Part shown: positions 1-12,180 of the stretch, one piece after another
Position numbering within the stretch: the first letter of the stretch is position 1
Layout of the letters: each line of letters opens with the position of its first letter
NCBI GenBank assembly: GCA_905221615.1
Contig: CAJNDT010000488.1
Location: 1-64,000, forward strand
From: Symbiodinium sp. CCMP2592
Lineage: Eukaryota > Sar > Dinophyceae > Suessiales > Symbiodiniaceae
DNA length: 64,000 nt
Direction of reading: 5' to 3'
The notes under the pieces: model-generated
The model's database searches: none
Seen by the model: the letters and a program-made list of their open reading frames with translations, nothing else
What the model was told of the DNA's origin: nothing
Translations under genes and position numbers: made by a program

Positions 1-300
1 TTCGAATCCCAAATTAATTATTAGATATATTTTTTATTCTAATCAATTCTCCTATTCCCTCTCTCATTATCTTATTTATCTTATCTCTCTTCTTTTGAAT
101 ATATCTCTTATTTTCTCGATTTCTTCTTTATTTCAATAATATCTTCTATTTCTTTATTTCCATATATTTCCATAGACATATAATTTCGATATATCATTTA
201 TATCGAATCAGAATTCAATTCGAATTCGTGATCCGAAACAGTTAAGAAGCAAATATTGTCTCATAAAAATCTCATAATACCAGCTCTCATAGAAATCTTG
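1..300. other. AT-rich non-coding block
   Basis: Strongly AT-rich DNA with TTTATT/TATCTC tracts, unlike the roughly balanced composition of the rest of the window. I see no coding frame, RNA or inverted repeat in it. A second AT-rich block lies at about 880-1260. Confidence 0.6.
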
Positions 301-680
301 TGAAATCAAATATTAATCAGCCACGAGCCAATCAGACACGAACCCCCGCACTAACCCCCGCACTAACCAGACGCGAACCAAACACGAACCCAGACCCGAA
401 CCGCACCCAAAACAAAGGCGAACCAGACACGACTCGGACACGAACCCAGACGAAGCGGAGACGAACCACGCACGACCCGGACGCGCACCAGACACTAAGC
501 AGATGCACGCCAAACACGCACCAGACACGAACCCGGCACGAACCAGACACGAACCAGAACACGAACCAAATACGCACCCGACATGAACCCAGATACTAAC
601 CAGACACGAACCGGACACGAACCCGGACACGAACCGGACACGCACCGGACACGAACCGCGAACCGGACACGAATCGGACC
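301..680. repeat. Degenerate short tandem repeat (GAACCAGACAC type)
   Basis: Variants of a short unit close to CGAACCAGACA/CGAACCCGGACA are repeated about thirty times. The repeat leaves long open frames on both strands, which translate to low-complexity Asn/Pro/Thr/Arg or Val/Ser/Gly protein. These frames are a by-product of the unit and are not called as genes. Confidence 0.8.
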
Positions 681-879
681 GGAAGCACAGCACTACAGCC
701 TCCGCTAAAAACCTGTAGAATTTTATTGCAGCGAAAATATCACCATAAAGCTGCTGAAGATTCAGGATCTTAGTGACGCGACACAACCATGCAAGGGGCT
801 TTCATAAAGAAACGCGGAAAAGAACTAAGTTACAGACGACAAGATTGCGCACGGAATCACAGACGTAAGCAGCACGGCC

Positions 880-1260
880 CGTTTGCTTACAGAATATTCT
901 TTATTATACCGAGAAATATAATATTCGATATTACACCTAGAAATATTTGTAGTATTTCTTTTTTGAATAATTAGAAGAAAAGTTTTCTCCTTACAGAATC
1001 GAATTATTTGCAGTTCGAATTCCAATAGAAATATATCATATATCTGTATATTCATAGCGATACAACATTATAGAGATGTACATAAAACAAACTTAAATGA
1101 ACATAGAAGTCGTATCTATCTTCATGGATCTACCAGAAAATTTATAGATATATGACCATTTGATATGATATGAGTATATGAATATGTATGTATGTATGTA
1201 TATATATATATAATTTAAACTTTCTGAAGAATGTCCACATTTTGATTCCGATCTGTTTAT
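880..1260. other. AT-rich non-coding block with GTAT microsatellite
   Basis: AT-rich sequence (AGAAATATAAT-like words), ending in GTATGTATGTA and TATATATA runs near 1185-1211. No gene seen. From 1261 to 2150 I see no supported gene either, only unique sequence with an open frame that looks unlike the coding exons elsewhere. Confidence 0.5.
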
Positions 1261-1880
1261 TGGTTTGAGCTTATTTGATCTTATTCATTATTCAGCCCTG
1301 CATGATTTGAACCTGTTATCTCGAAATAGCAAATTAAATAAAGACGGATATCGAAGGTGCACGAAGGCCCTTGGTGTGCAAGTGTTGTATAAAGGACCTC
1401 ATCTCACGCCGTCGTTCTATCAGGAAGTCTTCTGGAAGTAGTGGCTCATGCCTCCACAGGATTGCGGTAAAAGAACTCTTTTCAGGACTTTAAGCATTTT
1501 GGGCGAAAGTGCGTTGCACCGTGTAACCTGTAACTTAATCCATATGCCGAGAGCCAAAACGAAAGCAAGCATGCATAAGAAAATCCCACATTCTCAAGCT
1601 GGGCTGTCCAAAAAGCCTGAACTCCAACACTCCATAACCTTGCATCGTACATGGAAAAGCGTCACGCTCAAGAGCCGTAAATCATCTTTCCTAAGTCGAA
1701 CATTGATAACAAAGACCGTACTTCTGGCTAACACCGCCCCTTACGCTACATGCAGGCGCCATTCAATCACCGAAGGCCCCACCAACTTGTTCAGGCCGGT
1801 AGTGTTTAATGCAGACGCCTGCAACATTAGTAATACAATCTTGGGGGTTCCTTCATCGAAGCAAAAGATGATGTCGTCCG

Positions 1881-1919
1881 ATATACCCTGTTCTAATTAT
1901 TAATGCCCCTACATTATGG
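1881..1919 (-). mobile_element. Foldback family G, single-arm fragment
   Basis: Contains the reverse complement of the family G end AGGGGCATTAATAATTAGAA followed by CAGGGTAT. Only one arm is present. Confidence 0.45.
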
Positions 1920-2156
1920 TTTGGAGCTTAAAGGCTTTAGGGCAAACAACAATACCACTTTCTTTCAAAGCTGCATATGGCGTCTCAGCACGCCGCAAAC
2001 AAACCGAAACTGTGACTCACCGCAAGCTGTACAGCTTGATCCGAGAGAGCCTCTAAACCGAACCCTAAACCCTAAGATCTAAACCGTTGCAGAGTTAAGG
2101 TCTGATTCACAGCGCTCAACCTTGATTTCCAGAAGTACCAAAACCAACAGCCCGTG

Positions 2157-2265
2157 TACTTAAAGGATCATGGGACTTAGTAATTGGGGTTAAAAGTACT
2201 TATAACCCCAAACCAGGGTATTTGTAACCCTACTTACTAAGAACCTCGTAGTACCCTGATCCGAA
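2157..2265. mobile_element. Foldback (MITE-like) family A, diverged copy
   Basis: The left arm is AAAGGATCATGGGACTTAGT; the right arm carries the complement in diverged form (CTTACTAAGAAC...GTACCCTGATCC). The core has TATAACCCC/GGGGTTA segments as in other family A copies (38304, 54532, 55404, 63872). Short, non-coding, with long inverted ends. Confidence 0.65.
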
Positions 2266-2342
2266 CCTTTGGAAGCCAGAAAACTCCAGCCTGAGCCCCC
2301 GTCCAGATCACTGCAAAGCACCCGAATCTAGGGGCCTTGTAT

Positions 2343-2424
2343 CCGGTTTGGGTTTGGGCTTGGGGTTTAGGGTTTAGGGTTTAGGGTTTAGGGGTTTAGG
2401 GGCTTAGGGGTTTAGGGTTTTGGG
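2343..2424. repeat. Interstitial telomere-like tract (TTTAGGG)n
   Basis: Several consecutive GGTTTAG and GGGGTTTAG units. TTTAGGG is the telomere repeat of plants and dinoflagellates; here it is internal. Confidence 0.85.
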
Positions 2425-2525
2425 GTTGGGAGTATACTAGAGTCAGACAGTTCTAAGAGGGACAGCTGACTAATGATTCAGACTTCAGACCTCTAATCAA
2501 CAACGACGTCCTGGAACCCTGTAAT

Positions 2526-2619
2526 ATAGGGGCCTTAATAAGAAGAACAGGGTGTTGGGGTATGTTATTTCAATAAGGAGCCCAAAACAGGGTATAGGTA
2601 GATTATTTAGGCCCCTATC
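2526..2619. mobile_element. Foldback family G
   Basis: Starts ATAGGGGCCTTAATAAGAAG and ends with the approximate complement TTATTTAGGCCCCTAT. ACAGGGT words sit inside both ends. Confidence 0.6.
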
Positions 2620-3149
2620 ACCCTTAACCGCATGGCGCCTGGACCCGAGCCGCTCCCGGATGTCCTGTGCAGGTGACTTTTGTCGTTGTAAAGGGTTTTA
2701 GGCTTGAGCTGACCTTTAGCTTCAGAGGCCGGGATTGCTGGAGTGACGTCTCTGCGAACCACAACTAACTAGACTGCGCTTTTTAGAGGGGGCTGGGATA
2801 AACATTACTAACCTTCTAGGATTCAGCGTGTAGGTTTGTGGCCTTCGGCCCTGTTTGGCTTTGGCATGAACGGATTCGGGGTTTAAAATTTAACCTTAGA
2901 ATTTAGCATCTTTGATGATCTTGGGTGACTTCGGCGGTCGACAAATTATAGGGTGTGCAATTTCCCTTGCAAGCGCCCTTATAGATCCCTTATGGTAGCC
3001 CTTATAGATCCCATCGAAGTTGAAAGGAACCCTATGCTAATTATTAAGGCCGCCTGTCATGAGTATTGGAGTCGGCGCTTCAGTTCGGGCTGGGGAAAAG
3101 TCAGACGAAGCACCTGCCTCGCCCGAGACTCATAGCAAGCATGTACATA

Positions 3150-3375
3150 TATAGTTTTATGTCTATCTCTAGCCATCTATATACATATCTCTGTATCTAT
3201 CTTTCCATTTTCCTCTAGCTATCTATCTGTCTATCTATCTCTGTTTGTCCTTCTATATAACTATTATACACAATTGTCGGTAAGCGTGTCCGTCTGTCGG
3301 TCTGTCTGTCTGCATGCTTGAGAGAAACAGGGAGGCAGAGAGCGAGAGAGAGAGTGAGAGAGAGAGTGAAAGAGA
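3150..3375. repeat. Compound microsatellite (CTAT/TCTG/GAGA)
   Basis: Runs of CTATCTAT, TCTGTCTG and GAGAGAGA follow one another with interruptions. No coding frame. Confidence 0.8.
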
Positions 3376-3599
3376 GCTAAGGTATATAGATAGGTTCACG
3401 ATGCCTGGTCCTTGGGTGCTTAGGACTTAGAGGTAGGGCCCCAGGGTTAGGCTCTGCTGCTCTCAGGTTCAGGGCTTTAGTGTTCGGGGTATGAGGGTCT
3501 AGGGTATATCATATACGATAGTTATACGTTATACTAAGGAACTGTGGGGGAACATGATTCTAATTATGAAAGCCCTCGCACACCGTTCAACCTATTTCA

Positions 3600-4500
3600 G
3601 CCCTTGTATGATAAACCTTAATCCCTAAACTCCTGAACCCTAAACTCCTACTAAACCCTAAACCGCTAAACCCCTAAACCCTAAAAACCCTGTAATCTGG
3701 TGACCCTTTTAATTCGGTGAGCCTCGTTCAATGCATTTTTTTTCCTTATTCACGGCGGTACCAAAAATCACGGCGGCATAATTAATGCGTGTTTGTTTTG
3801 GCTGGGTGGTTTTTTTTGGGGGGTGGCTGTCCTGTCTGCTGATGGTCAATCTTAAGGCACCCACGACATAAACCCCCGCCCAAGCCCTGAAACCCTGGCC
3901 CTGAAGCCCGAAGCTGTCCCGAAAACCCCACCTAATTACTTTCTAAACCCCAAACCCTCGACTACTCCCAGAACTAAAGCCAAACCCTAAAAGCCTGGCC
4001 CTGAAGCCCTAAACTCTCCCTAAGCCCGAAACCCCACCCCCACCTATTAATCAAACCTCTGTAGTTAATTAAATAATTAAGTAAATAATTGTTTACAGAG
4101 ATTTAAGAAGGTTCCGTAATTAACGAAGCACCGGAACCTACCGAACCCTCCGAAACATCCTCTTACACCCTAGTACTTAACTAAGCACCGAAACCTACTA
4201 AACCCCCCAAACCAGTCTAATTAACCCCTAAACCCCAGATCAACCCAAGCCCCCCACGAAGAAACCCTCCTGTTTAAACCCAAAGCAAACCACCCCAAAG
4301 CTCCCGCGACCTACAGAACCCTCTTAAACCCGAGTACTTAAGCACCGAAACCTACAAAACCCCCCAAACCCTTCTACTTCATTAAGCCCCCAAACCCCGA
4401 CACCCCCCAATTCCCCTAATTAATTAACTTAAATAATCAAACCCACTCACACCCTGAGCTAGCCCCCAAACCCCGGGACCCCCCCAATTCCCTTCCAACT
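3600..4500. repeat. Degenerate CCCTAAA-rich, C-rich intergenic DNA
   Basis: Imperfect CCCTAAAC, AACCCCCAAACC and ACCGAAACCTAC words repeat loosely through the stretch, with AT-rich interludes (TAATTAATTAA). The best short tract is at 3617-3690. No gene is visible. Confidence 0.6.
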
Positions 4501-4513
4501 TAATCAAAGCCGG

Positions 4514-4612
4514 GTCTAAGATTCTTGGGGTCGGGATTCCTTAATATGAACCCTATTACGGGAACCCTAATGCCTACTAAACCCCCATAGTCTAAAAACC
4601 CCATTTGGCCTC
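4514..4612. mobile_element. Foldback family N, copy 1
   Basis: About 100 bp matching the element at 38098-38205 through AAGATTCTTGGGGT, AATATGAACCCTA, GGGAACCCTAAT and CTACTAAACCCCCA. Its left end is shorter than in the other copy; the right end finishes with TTTGGCCTC as there. Confidence 0.6.
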
Positions 4613-4710
4613 TATCCCCGGTCCGAAGGGTCACTGACACCAGACTATTCAAGCCTAAACTTTTGGTCGGGGGGGGGGGGGTGGGGCCTATTAAACGGGC
4701 CGCAACATTA

Positions 4711-4812
4711 TAAACCCCTACACCCTAAACCCTAAACCATTAAACCCTAAACCCTAAACCATTAAACCCTAAACACTAAACCCTAAACCCCTAAACCATT
4801 AAACCCTAAACC
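4711..4812. repeat. Interstitial telomere-like tract with CCATTAAACCCTAAA units
   Basis: CCCTAAACCCTAAACCATTAAA is repeated four times with small changes: a telomere-derived higher-order unit. A poly-G run lies just upstream at about 4669-4681. Confidence 0.8.
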
Positions 4813-5770
4813 GCCTGAGCCTCGAAACCCTATTGCCCTTCCTGGTAGAAGCCGAGAGTGGCGAGCAAGTGCTCGGCGGCAAGCTTGGAGGCAAGGGGTG
4901 TCGCCTGGATCATTGCAAGTCGACTCTACCGCAGAGAATGGGGAACAAAAAATGGATCATTGCAAGCTCGGTCTAGAGTCTAGGGGTATGATGATGTGCA
5001 CCAGTTTAGGGATTGATCCTTTGGCTTTAAGCCTGGGATCAGGGTTTTGGGGTGTAGCATACCAGCGACGCTTCAATATGATCAAACACCACCACCAAAG
5101 TTGGTTGTTTGGGAGGGGAAGAAGATCCAGCTCCGGCTGAGAAGGACGCAGCGCTTGCGAAACCCAAATCTCAATCCCCAATTCCCAAGCAGCCGAAACC
5201 CGTCAAGGTGTCCGCATAGGAACGCTTGATCCTTAAATCCAAAGCCCTCAATGCGAGACTCTCTTCAGGGCTGATGCCGGCGTATGGATCAGCCCAGCAT
5301 GGCGACCCTGATGGTTGTTAATTTGAAAAGGTTTAGGGTGTTAGGATGTTGGGGTGTAGGACAGAACGGGCAGCGCCCAGTCCAATCGCAGGGTTTCGTT
5401 GATATGGAACGAGCATTAGGACTGAGCTCCTCAAGTAACCCCTTCTTGCTGAATGTATTGCTCCCTTTGCGGGTCCATGACGATGGGAATCTAAGGTCCT
5501 GCACATACCAACGCATAGACAGCAAACTGCTAGTAGTGAGTAGTAGGGCATCGTAACCGGTACCAGCAACACGGACACCGCGAAGATTCCGACGATGCTT
5601 GTAAGTTGTGTCTGCTGCACTAACCAAAGTCGCACTAGGGGTAACATATGGTAACAGTGGCAGTCACATTGTAGCATGGACGAAGCTACATTGCAATACT
5701 GCACATATACCTGCTGATTCTGCATGCAATTACACTTACGTGTCAAGATTGTGATACACAGCAATGGTAT
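4813..5770. other. No supported gene; mixed unique sequence
   Basis: Open frames of 80-110 codons exist on both strands, but none has convincing protein character or matched splice signals. A stretch on the minus strand near 5480-5690 has a hydrophobic frame that might be an exon; I cannot support it. Confidence 0.3.
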
Positions 5771-5775
5771 CGCAC

Positions 5776-5777
<2 letters not shown>

Positions 5778-5806
<29 letters not shown>

Positions 5807-5918
5807 CACACACACATGTATGTGCTGCATACGGGCGGTACGCAAAGCAACAATCAAAACATAGTTGTTATACAATGCGAGTATGGTCAACTTAGAGGAG
5901 TATATACACACATATAAC

Positions 5919-5954
<36 letters not shown>

Positions 5955-6140
5955 ATATGTACCGGTCTACATATCTTGTCTAGCTACTAAACGATCTATC
6001 AATCTAACTATCTGCAGTTAACTGACTATCTATCTATCTGTCAATCTATCCATACTATCTATCTACATGTCTAACTATCTAGCTATCTGGCTATGCAAGT
6101 CGCTGTCTACCTATCTGCGTATCTGTCCATCTACCTATCT
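5778..6140. repeat. TA and CTAT microsatellites
   Basis: (TA)n at about 5778-5800 and 5917-5942, ACACAC near 5805, and irregular (CTAT)n with CTGT variants from about 5980 to 6140. Confidence 0.85.
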
Positions 6141-6515
6141 ATCTGACGATTTACCAAATATGGAACTAGTATCTCTCAGACTCAAGTATAAAACTTGGAA
6201 GAGTATATCTCTACAAAGTATGAAACGTAACTAGTATCTCTAAACCCTAAACCCCGAAGCCCGGGCAGGACGTCTCCGCCTCCACAGCCGCCCGTCCCTG
6301 GAGGTGGAGTAAAACGAACCAGGAGAAGTTGGCCTGGGGCTTAGGGTTTAGGGTCTATTGTGGTTTATAGGGGTTCCTTAACGGGATCAAGGGGTTCATA
6401 AGGGATCTATAGGCTTTCGGGTTGAGAGTTTAGGGTATAGGGTCCATTATGGTATAGGGTAGAGGGGAGAAGTTGGCCTTGAGCTCAGTGAATTAGGGAT
6501 TTAAAGGGTTCCCTG

Positions 6516-6660
6516 TAAAGGGGCCTTAATAATCAGAACAGGGTTCCGTTTAAAGGGGCCTTAATAATTAGAATAGGGTTCCTTTTAAATGGGCCTGAAC
6601 AATAATTAGAATAGGGTTGCTTTTTAAAGGAGCCTTAATAAATTGAATAGGGTTGCTTTT
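6516..6660 (+). repeat. Four tandem single-arm units of foldback family G
   Basis: Four successive 37-40-bp units carry GGGGCCTTAATAATTAGAAT or close variants followed by AGGGTTCC/AGGGTTGC. They match the inverted end of family G (for example 60302) but all point the same way, so they form a tandem array of one arm, not a foldback. Confidence 0.7.
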
Positions 6661-7320
6661 TCAAGGGGGATATAAGGGTTACTAGGGTTTAGGGGTTGCT
6701 AGGGGTTTCTTAAATTAAAGGGATCTATGGGAGTTCCTGTAAAGGGATCCATAAGGGATCTGTAAGGTGTCCTCTCGGGTCTAGGGTGTTGTGGTTGAGG
6801 GTTTAGGGTTCGTAGTTATAGGGGTTTAGGGTTAAGGGTCTAAGGGTTTCGAGTTTATTTGGGTTTAGGGTTTGGGGGTCAGTGAATTACACGTTTTCCG
6901 GTTGTGTCGTCTTATGAGCTCATGAACACCTTTAAGGGCAAGCTTTGGAGATGGACACAGAAAGGGTTGCGGTTTAGCAGCTTAGCATTTCGGTTCCCGG
7001 AACTGGGGTGCAATTACGTGGCTTGGGGTTTAGATGCGTTTAGGCATTGTGTTTGAAGCTTTCTGTATGGTGCTATGAGGGCTATGATGTCTAAAGCAGA
7101 AGGGTTCTTGAGAGTGTTTAGGAACGGCTCCTTTTTCAAACCCTTCCGGGAAATGCGCAACTTCAGCTAGCCATTACGGCTGAGCCTTGACCATGTATGG
7201 CTTAGGCCCTTGACGGAGAAAAATTCAAAAATGTGTGTGGCTGTGCCTGGAATGAGCCTAACTTCCGCAATCGATTGAGTCACCGACCACTTTGGATTCC
7301 ACCACACACTGGTGCCTCAG
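6661..7320. repeat. Telomere-like and AAAGGGATCTATAAGGG dispersed words, no gene
   Basis: Degenerate TTTAGGG words and a dispersed unit resembling AAAGGGATCTATAAGGGTTC (also at 24900, 34500, 41590 and 63400) fill this stretch. No gene seen. Confidence 0.5.
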
Positions 7321-7335
7321 CAATACATATTAAAA

Positions 7336-8330
<995 letters not shown>

Positions 8331-8339
8331 CGAAATACG

Positions 8340-9600
8340 TACACACTTAAACACGTACATCCACAAATGCAGACACATACACACGAGCCTGTTGTGCTGG
8401 TCGCCTACTGCGGGCGCATGGAATGATGTAACCTGAACCCGGAACACTGAACCCCAAATCCCTACCTGAAAATGCGACAAGATTCGCACGTAAGAAGCTC
8501 GGGCTGAGACTCAGGCGTTCTCAAACGCGAAATTCTCAACATCCATCAGACAAAAAGGTTTTGGGATTTCTTTATTTAGAGTCTCAGTCTTACGAGATTA
8601 AACGAGATGCTTTCCACTTGGTCCGACCTCTACCCGGTTGAAGGGCTTCTGGTGGAGGGCTTAGAATGTCAGATTCCCTTACCCCAACCCAAAACCCCAA
8701 AAGCCAGACCCCAAACTTTACGTCGTAAGGCCTACTTTCAATCTTGAGCCCTAAGCCTAGCCCAAAGCCCCTAAACCGTAACTGCACCTGAGTCGTCGGC
8801 AGTTCCTGCGCCAGCAGCGCATGCAAAGGCAAATCCCGGAGCGGCTTGGCTGGGTTGCCACCGCCTGCGTTGCTGTGGGTATAGGGTTCCGGATATAGGG
8901 TTTTAGGTTTAGGGGTTCGGGGTTTAGGGTTTTGGGTTTAGGATCAGGGTTTGGGGCATCTAAGCTCATTATTATGCCCCACTTAGGCTATTGATACCAA
9001 GGAGTGTTACGGAATGTTAGTCCGAATTTCTAACACAGAGCCGCGGATTAGGGGCTCGGGGGGGGAATGTCAGTAGGATCGATCTTAAACCCCGAACGTC
9101 GGGTCCACGTCCGAGATCCTCAGCAATCCTGAAGCCACAACGTCCTGCGGCCCACATCATGTCGCGAGCCGATCATCAAACAAGTCTCGAACTTAGACCT
9201 GAGGCGCTGGACGCGTTTCAAGAAGTCAAACGACACCGACCTTTCCGAAACCCTATCAAAATCTCATCAAGCCATCGTAAAACGACAAAACACTCTATGC
9301 AGCCCAGGCCAATTCATCAAACATGACCGTAACCCGGCACCTGGCTCCACGAGGAGGCGCGCGAACCTCTCGACCAAAGTTCCGTCCTCTTCATCGAAAT
9401 CGGCCAGACATGTATCTGGCAGAGGCGTGGCAGCTAGAAGCCCAAACCCCTAAAACCTGAAATCGTCAAGGTTTAGGGTTTTAAGGCTTCGGATAAAAAG
9501 GTTCGGGCGCAAGGGTTTACCGGATGTTTGTGCAATTAGTCCAAACTTTGATCTGGGTTTGAGGTTCGGGGCTGGTATCCAGACAAAGCTACTCTAAGGA
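8340..9600. other. No supported gene; degenerate telomere-like DNA
   Basis: Contains a TTTAGGG-rich patch at about 8885-8950 and scattered CCCTAAA words. A stretch at 9090-9430 is unique and GC-richer, but I could not find a frame with matched splice sites. Confidence 0.4.
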
Positions 9601-9603
9601 CCT

Positions 9604-9870
9604 ATGGCACACGGGTTAATAGTAGTGCGCCAGGACACCACGTGGAGTAATGCAATGCTTGGACGCTCGTTGCTTGATGGTTCACGGGTGCTCGCTGAAT
9701 ACTACACGTGCAGGCTTCGATTCAGGCATATTGGCAGGCTTTTGTACAACATATACAAGCTGTATGATAACTGCGACCAGATGCAGTCACAAGTTTCATA
9801 CTACTCGTACTACGAAAGATTCACCTTCAACCATGTCGCAAGGCTTGATTTCGCCTTTGCAAATCCTTAA
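9604..9870 (+). CDS. Possible exon, hypothetical protein (Tyr-rich)
   Basis: An 88-codon open frame starting with ATG. It contains stretches such as GRSLLDGSRVLAEYYTCRL and RLLYNIYKLYDNC that look protein-like, and no telomere-like words. I do not recognise a family. The frame ends in TAA; whether this is a whole small gene or one exon is unknown. The opposite strand is open for shorter distances only. Confidence 0.25.
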   Translation: MAHGLIVVRQDTTWSNAMLGRSLLDGSRVLAEYYTCRLRFRHIGRLLYNIYKLYDNCDQMQSQVSYYSYYERFTFNHVARLDFAFANP

Positions 9871-9919
9871 CTCGCAAGGCCAGGCTCTTCAGCACTAACG
9901 GGGGCCCAACAGGTCACAT

Positions 9920-10050
9920 AAGCAAAACATGGGATAGGGATATACCGTATATGATATACCATATAGACCTCCTTTATTAGAATGAAACCCAATGAGGTTT
10001 GGATATGCTCGTAGATCCGTTTTCGGTCGCCATCTACACACACAGAGAGG
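9920..10050 (-). CDS. Possible exon, hypothetical protein
   Basis: The minus frame contains DGDRKRIYEHIQTSLGF followed by ILIKEVYMVYHI. It lies 190 bases downstream of the better-supported minus-strand exon at 10239-10375, so the two could belong to one gene. Boundaries are not fixed. Confidence 0.25.
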
Positions 10051-10238
10051 GCCAGCTGTAGCAACGATGGTTTAGGGTTTTGCGTCTGGGGCTTCAGGCT
10101 CAATGTAGATTGTTTCCCGATGCTTGAGAATCAATGGGCGGCTAGCTTGTGCATAAACACTCAACATGATAACAGGGTTGTTCGCACTGAGACTGCTTTC
10201 AAGTTGGTGAAAAATATTTGTCCGAAAAGGGCATGGAT

Positions 10239-10375
10239 ACCTGAGAGCAGTCAACGAATGGTTTTCCAGTGTCTTCGTTATGCTTTTCGAAATATATGTC
10301 GGGTATCCGGAGTCTACGTCTGTTTATCACGGACCTGGCCGTGTCTCTGTTCATCGTCCAAAGTAAAACTGCCGC
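10239..10375 (-). CDS. Probable exon, hypothetical protein
   Basis: The minus frame reads WTMNRDTARSVINRRRLRI then PDIYFEKHNEDTGKPFVDC and SQ, which has a charged, ordered protein character. The frame is followed exactly by a good donor (CTCAG|GTATCC). An acceptor is possible at GGCGGCAG near 10375. Function unknown. An intron of about 190 bases would connect it to the candidate exon at 9920-10050. Confidence 0.4.
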
Positions 10376-10699
10376 CAACAAGTCGAAATCTCCCTTCGCA
10401 CTGGCAACCGTGACCCGTGGCTTGATAAAAGGGGTACAGTCCTGTCAGGCTAAAGCCCTAAAACATTTGAACCCCAAACCGACAAACTCTATAGCTCCAA
10501 AAGCAGAAACCCTAAGCTCCTAAACCCTTGACCAATGAAAGAACTCGACGATCAAACTCAACCGCTTTCTAGAGCTGCTTCTTCGCATCCGATTTTTCTT
10601 AAACCATCTGTCATGGGGCTCGGGGTTTAGGGTTTGCGGCTTGGGGTGCTGCAAAACTGAACAATATATCCATGCCAAGCCCCTGGCGGCGAATATTGA

Positions 10700-10896
10700 G
10701 GTCTCTTTATCAATACCCTCAGAACCCTGTAATTGCCTTTGTAAGGAGCCATCGCTTGTGTTGTGACCGACATGAACTTTCGCATGCCCGGCTCTTGACG
10801 GCTGCCATAGTTGTATCTGAGAAACTAGACTCATTAGACAGGTTGGTATCACTTATTGATTGCGCCAGAGCGGTTGTCGTTTTTGTCCACGGCCTA
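10700..10896 (+). CDS. Probable exon with TIR-domain-like core
   Basis: The plus frame includes NPVIAFVRSHRLCCDRHELS, then HARLLTAAIVVSEKLDSLDR and LVSLIDCARAVVVFVHG. The pattern 'LDsLDrLVslIdcaraVVVFv' resembles the strand-helix-strand part of TIR-like domains that are abundant in dinoflagellates, where it is normally followed by a 'gYF.S.NC.rE' motif. That motif is missing here, and the frame ends at VCCACG|GC, a possible GC donor, so it would be on the next exon. I did not find that exon. The family call is tentative; the exon itself is more secure. Confidence 0.38.
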
Positions 10897-11289
10897 AACT
10901 CCGAGAGCTCTAAAGCCAAATGCCTTAAACACTGAAGCGCACCTGAAGCCCCTACGCGCAAGGCCCAAAAGCCCCAAAGCTCTAAAGCCCTCCGAAAGGC
11001 TCGACGAGCGACCTGGCGGCAGTGCCGGTGCGGGCTCGAAGCACAGCACAGCAGCCCACTCCGTGGCATTGACCTGAACTAGAATTTAGGGCTTAGGGTT
11101 TTGACCATAGTGACAATAATGGCAATAGTCGTAAGAACCATGTTATTAGTCACGATAGGACTGCTCGTAGTGATAGACATGATCATATTCTGTTCTACAT
11201 CTCTACAACTCGAAGTGTTTATGGGCCGACGGTGGGACTTGATATTTACGGATCAGAAGCAAGAGCTATGATGGCTAGATGTACATGGC

Positions 11290-11580
11290 AAGTTGCGGCG
11301 TATGTATGTGTGTATATATGTATATTTGTTTGTATGTATGTATGCATGTATGTATGTACCTATGTATGCAATTATGTATGCATAGGCGTGCTCATGTAGA
11401 TGTGTGTGTATACATATGTATATATATATATGCATATGCGCATACCTAGGTTTATGACCATTTGTGCTTATGTTCCATTTTCAGACTTGGATGTGCGCAC
11501 CCGGAGCTGTGTGTATACATATATATGTGCACATACATGTACACGTATATGTATACACATAAAATATACATATGTATGGA
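11290..11580. repeat. GTAT/TATA compound microsatellite
   Basis: GTATGTAT, ATATATAT and CATATATG runs in irregular order. A short CTG run follows at 11606-11622. Confidence 0.8.
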
Positions 11581-11998
11581 AGGACAGAACAACAAGCTTT
11601 TTCACTGCTGCTGCTGCTGCTGCCGAATTGATTCAAACAAGTTGCGGCCACCGTCTTCACACCGTTCAGTTGGTGGCCATCTCTACAGGTTTTGTGCTCT
11701 ACCTTTCGTTCGATCGGGGTTCATTCACAAGCCCAGTGAAAGGACGCTCTCTTCGGCCCCAAGACAGGCTTACAGTAGAAACCCAAAGGTTGGAAACCCA
11801 GTAGCCTCAATCCTTAAGAGTAGCACATGAGGAATCTCAGCACCAATTGTCCTTAACCCGGTTTCCAACTTTTTGAGGTTTACTATAAGTCCTTCTAACC
11901 TCTACAAATCCGAAGCCCGACAGATCCGAACCCTAAAGCCCCAGATCCCAAGCCTTCAAGCAAAAGAAAAGCATCGCAGAGATGATCGAAAACACTTA

Positions 11999-12180
11999 CT
12001 TGCGGAGTAAAATGTCTTGGTCAAAAGGAACACTGGAATACTCTGCGGAAGCCCTTGAACAAATTGTCGAAATCCTATTAAATTGTTGGCCACCTTATAA
12101 GAAACTTCCAAAATCGGCAACACACGACAGCTTGTGAACATCGTCGATAGCTCAGCTCTCGACGGTTCTCTCTGCACCAA
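11999..12180 (-). CDS. Probable exon, hypothetical protein
   Basis: The minus frame contains AELSTMFTSCRVLPILEV, SYKVANNLIGFRQFVQGLPQ and SIPVFLLTKTFYSAS. It is directly followed by a textbook donor, CCGCAA|GTAAGTG, the strongest GT donor I found in the window. The start is an exon edge, as no ATG lies before the first conserved-looking residues except an internal one (Met in LSTMF). Function unknown. Confidence 0.42.

Noticed and set aside
1..10. TTCGAATCCC, like a tRNA T-loop
   Set aside because: Only a fragment at the window edge, with no 3' acceptor stem in the following AT-rich DNA.
300..786. Open frames of 99 and 157 codons
   Set aside because: Produced by the degenerate GAACCAGACAC repeat on both strands; no non-repeat protein character.
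1448..1903. 151-codon plus frame starting with ATG
   Set aside because: It ends inside a foldback family G fragment, its composition is basic and Ser/Thr-rich without pattern, and no splice or homology cue supports it. A coding role is not excluded.
5289..5920. 195-codon minus frame with hydrophobic stretches
   Set aside because: It crosses a (TA)n/(AC)n microsatellite and shows no consistent protein pattern; part of it might be coding, but I cannot support it.
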